Assembly: GCA_037441725.1 (NCBI GenBank)
Contig: JBBIRT010000081.1
Location: 1 to 14,675 of the forward strand
DNA length: 14,675 bases
From: JBBIRT01 sp037441725
GTDB lineage: Bacteria > Desulfobacterota > BSN033 > UBA1163
Direction: 5' to 3'
The notes under the pieces: model-generated
What the model was told of the DNA's origin: nothing
What the model saw: only the letters and a program-made list of their open reading frames with translations
The model's database searches: none
Program-made: the position numbers and the translations under genes
Shown here: positions 13,930 to 14,675 of the stretch, in pieces
Numbering within the stretch: the first letter of the stretch is position 1
Layout: each line of letters opens with the position of its first letter

Positions 13930-13993
13930 TTGGGATGCTTCCCTGTGGGCAGGGCGTGAATCTGTCTGCGCGGACGGTCACGCCCTGTCCCAA
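13930..13993 (-). ncRNA. Candidate three-way-junction leader RNA
   Basis: Read on the minus strand, TTGGGA (13993-13988) pairs with TCCCAA (13935-13930) to close the element (P1). CAGGGCGTGA (13987-13978) pairs perfectly with TCACGCCCTG (13959-13950) as P2, with an 18-base GC-rich loop containing GTCCGCGCAGAC. CCCACAGGG (13949-13941) forms a small P3, and AAGCA (13940-13936) is single-stranded junction. The three nested helices in 64 bases lie between the methyltransferase stop and the receptor start. I could not match them to cobalamin, Moco, yybP or other riboswitch consensus sequences that I know. A palindromic intergenic repeat or simple processing hairpin is the main alternative. Confidence 0.45.
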
Positions 13994-14004
13994 AATAGAA
14001 CTTA

Positions 14005-14675
14005 TCAACTACTTGCTTTGGGGCCATCCCTCTTCCACCAGCGCATCAGAATTCGCGATGTGTGCTTGATCCATAGATGGCCATCTTTCAAGATGATTTT
14101 CTTCTTCAAATCACTCATTTCGTGGGGTTGGGGTACCCTTCCTTTTATAAAAGTCCAGTGCTCAACCACTTCATTGAGATGATGATAGGCATAGGAGTTA
14201 TCCACCTCAAAAGATTTGGTAAAGACGGTGGTGTAATCTCCGAATGGCCATTTCATACAAATCGCGGGCGGCTCAAGCTCTGTAATCAGGACAACATTTC
14301 TTGGGCCCGTCCGGAATATCTTTGTAAGCGCCATTTCAAAGCCGATCTGTGTCAGGTGAAGGGTGTTGCAGGCAATGACGAGATCGTAATCTGAGTACTC
14401 ATCACAGGGAACTTTTTCCCATGTCCGTTCATCTACGTTTAACCCATCAATCCTGTTTTTAAATACTTCTTCATACAATAGATTTCTCATGCCGACAGAG
14501 GGCTCAAGGGCTGTTACCTCACAGCCCCGAAAATAAAGAGGAATAGAGAGAATGCCATTTCCTGCACCGATATCCAGAACCTTCCAATTCGGTCGGGTCA
14601 TTGCTTTAAGCACCTCAATGATATTCTCATGGTAATGCGTATGCTCAATCCAAAGCTTATACCATTTGGCATAGA
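14005..14675 (-). CDS. Class I SAM-dependent methyltransferase, N-terminus outside window
   Basis: The frame is open to the window edge, so the start lies beyond 14675 and about 222 residues are visible. The first visible part, YAKWYKLWIEHTHYHENIIE, precedes motif I VLDIGAGNGILSIPL, the SAM-binding glycine loop. TALEPSVGM (motif II acidic end), DLVIACNTLHL (motif IV region) and VVLITELEPP follow. The C-terminal half is lysine- and tryptophan-rich. An internal ATG at 14613 would cut off the upstream conserved segment and is not the start. The substrate is unknown. Its gene immediately precedes the TonB-receptor gene on the same strand, with the structured leader between them, so the two may be co-expressed; a role in making or modifying the imported ligand is possible but unproven. 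Confidence 0.8.
   Translation of the reverse strand, partial: YAKWYKLWIEHTHYHENIIEVLKAMTRPNWKVLDIGAGNGILSIPLYFRGCEVTALEPSVGMRNLLYEEVFKNRIDGLNVDERTWEKVPCDEYSDYDLVIACNTLHLTQIGFEMALTKIFRTGPRNVVLITELEPPAICMKWPFGDYTTVFTKSFEVDNSYAYHHLNEVVEHWTFIKGRVPQPHEMSDLKKKIILKDGHLWIKHTSRILMRWWKRDGPKASS

Noticed and set aside
1..14675. CRISPR arrays, tRNA or rRNA genes, integrase or attachment sites
   Set aside because: No regularly spaced repeats, no tRNA-like cloverleaf, and no integrase or flanking direct repeats were seen by eye on either strand.

Overview
This is a Gram-negative window. It encodes a TonB-dependent outer-membrane receptor, a TonB/ExbB/ExbD energising complex, a periplasmic octaheme c-type cytochrome and periplasmic binding proteins. 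The mix of multiheme cytochrome, tungstate-type binding proteins, an FmdE-family protein and a degraded IS200-like transposase carrying a GGGGACAGATCC-type motif suggests an anaerobe, perhaps Desulfobacterota or a neighbour; that is inference, and no marker gene is present. A run of exactly 100 Ns (8633-8732) shows the window is a draft scaffold.

Layout. 1-154: C-terminal end of an unrecognised + strand gene. 244-3405 (minus): an apparent operon, read from a clear sigma-70-type promoter at 3447-3475. It comprises an HExxH protein, a small putative HTH protein, a TupA-like lipoprotein with an altered ligand loop, a canonical TupA tungstate-binding protein and a small hypothetical. No TupB or TupC transporter subunit is present. 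3706-4157 (+): a dead IS200-like transposase. 4123-5940 (minus): an octaheme HAO-like cytochrome preceded by a small membrane protein whose start appears to be split off by a one-base change in a G5 tract. 6072-6450 (minus): two gene remnants. 6835-7649 (+): a phosphodiester-glycosidase pseudogene.

7757-14675 (minus): a methyltransferase (cut by the window edge), a TonB-dependent receptor, a secreted FmdE-family protein (broken by a two-base TA insertion), tonB, exbB and exbD. A divergently oriented RelB/RelE-type toxin-antitoxin pair, together with the assembly gap, separates exbB from exbD.

Working together: receptor, TonB, ExbB and ExbD form a complete outer-membrane uptake machine. The receptor's substrate is not visible, but the FmdE-like protein, the methyltransferase and the tungstate-binding proteins nearby make a metal, oxyanion or metallophore substrate reasonable. 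The most interesting unexplained signal is a compact potential three-way-junction RNA (13930-13993, minus strand) in the leader of the receptor gene. A second theme is decay: at least five genes carry truncations, frameshifts or stops, and sequence or assembly error must be excluded for the indel-type ones.
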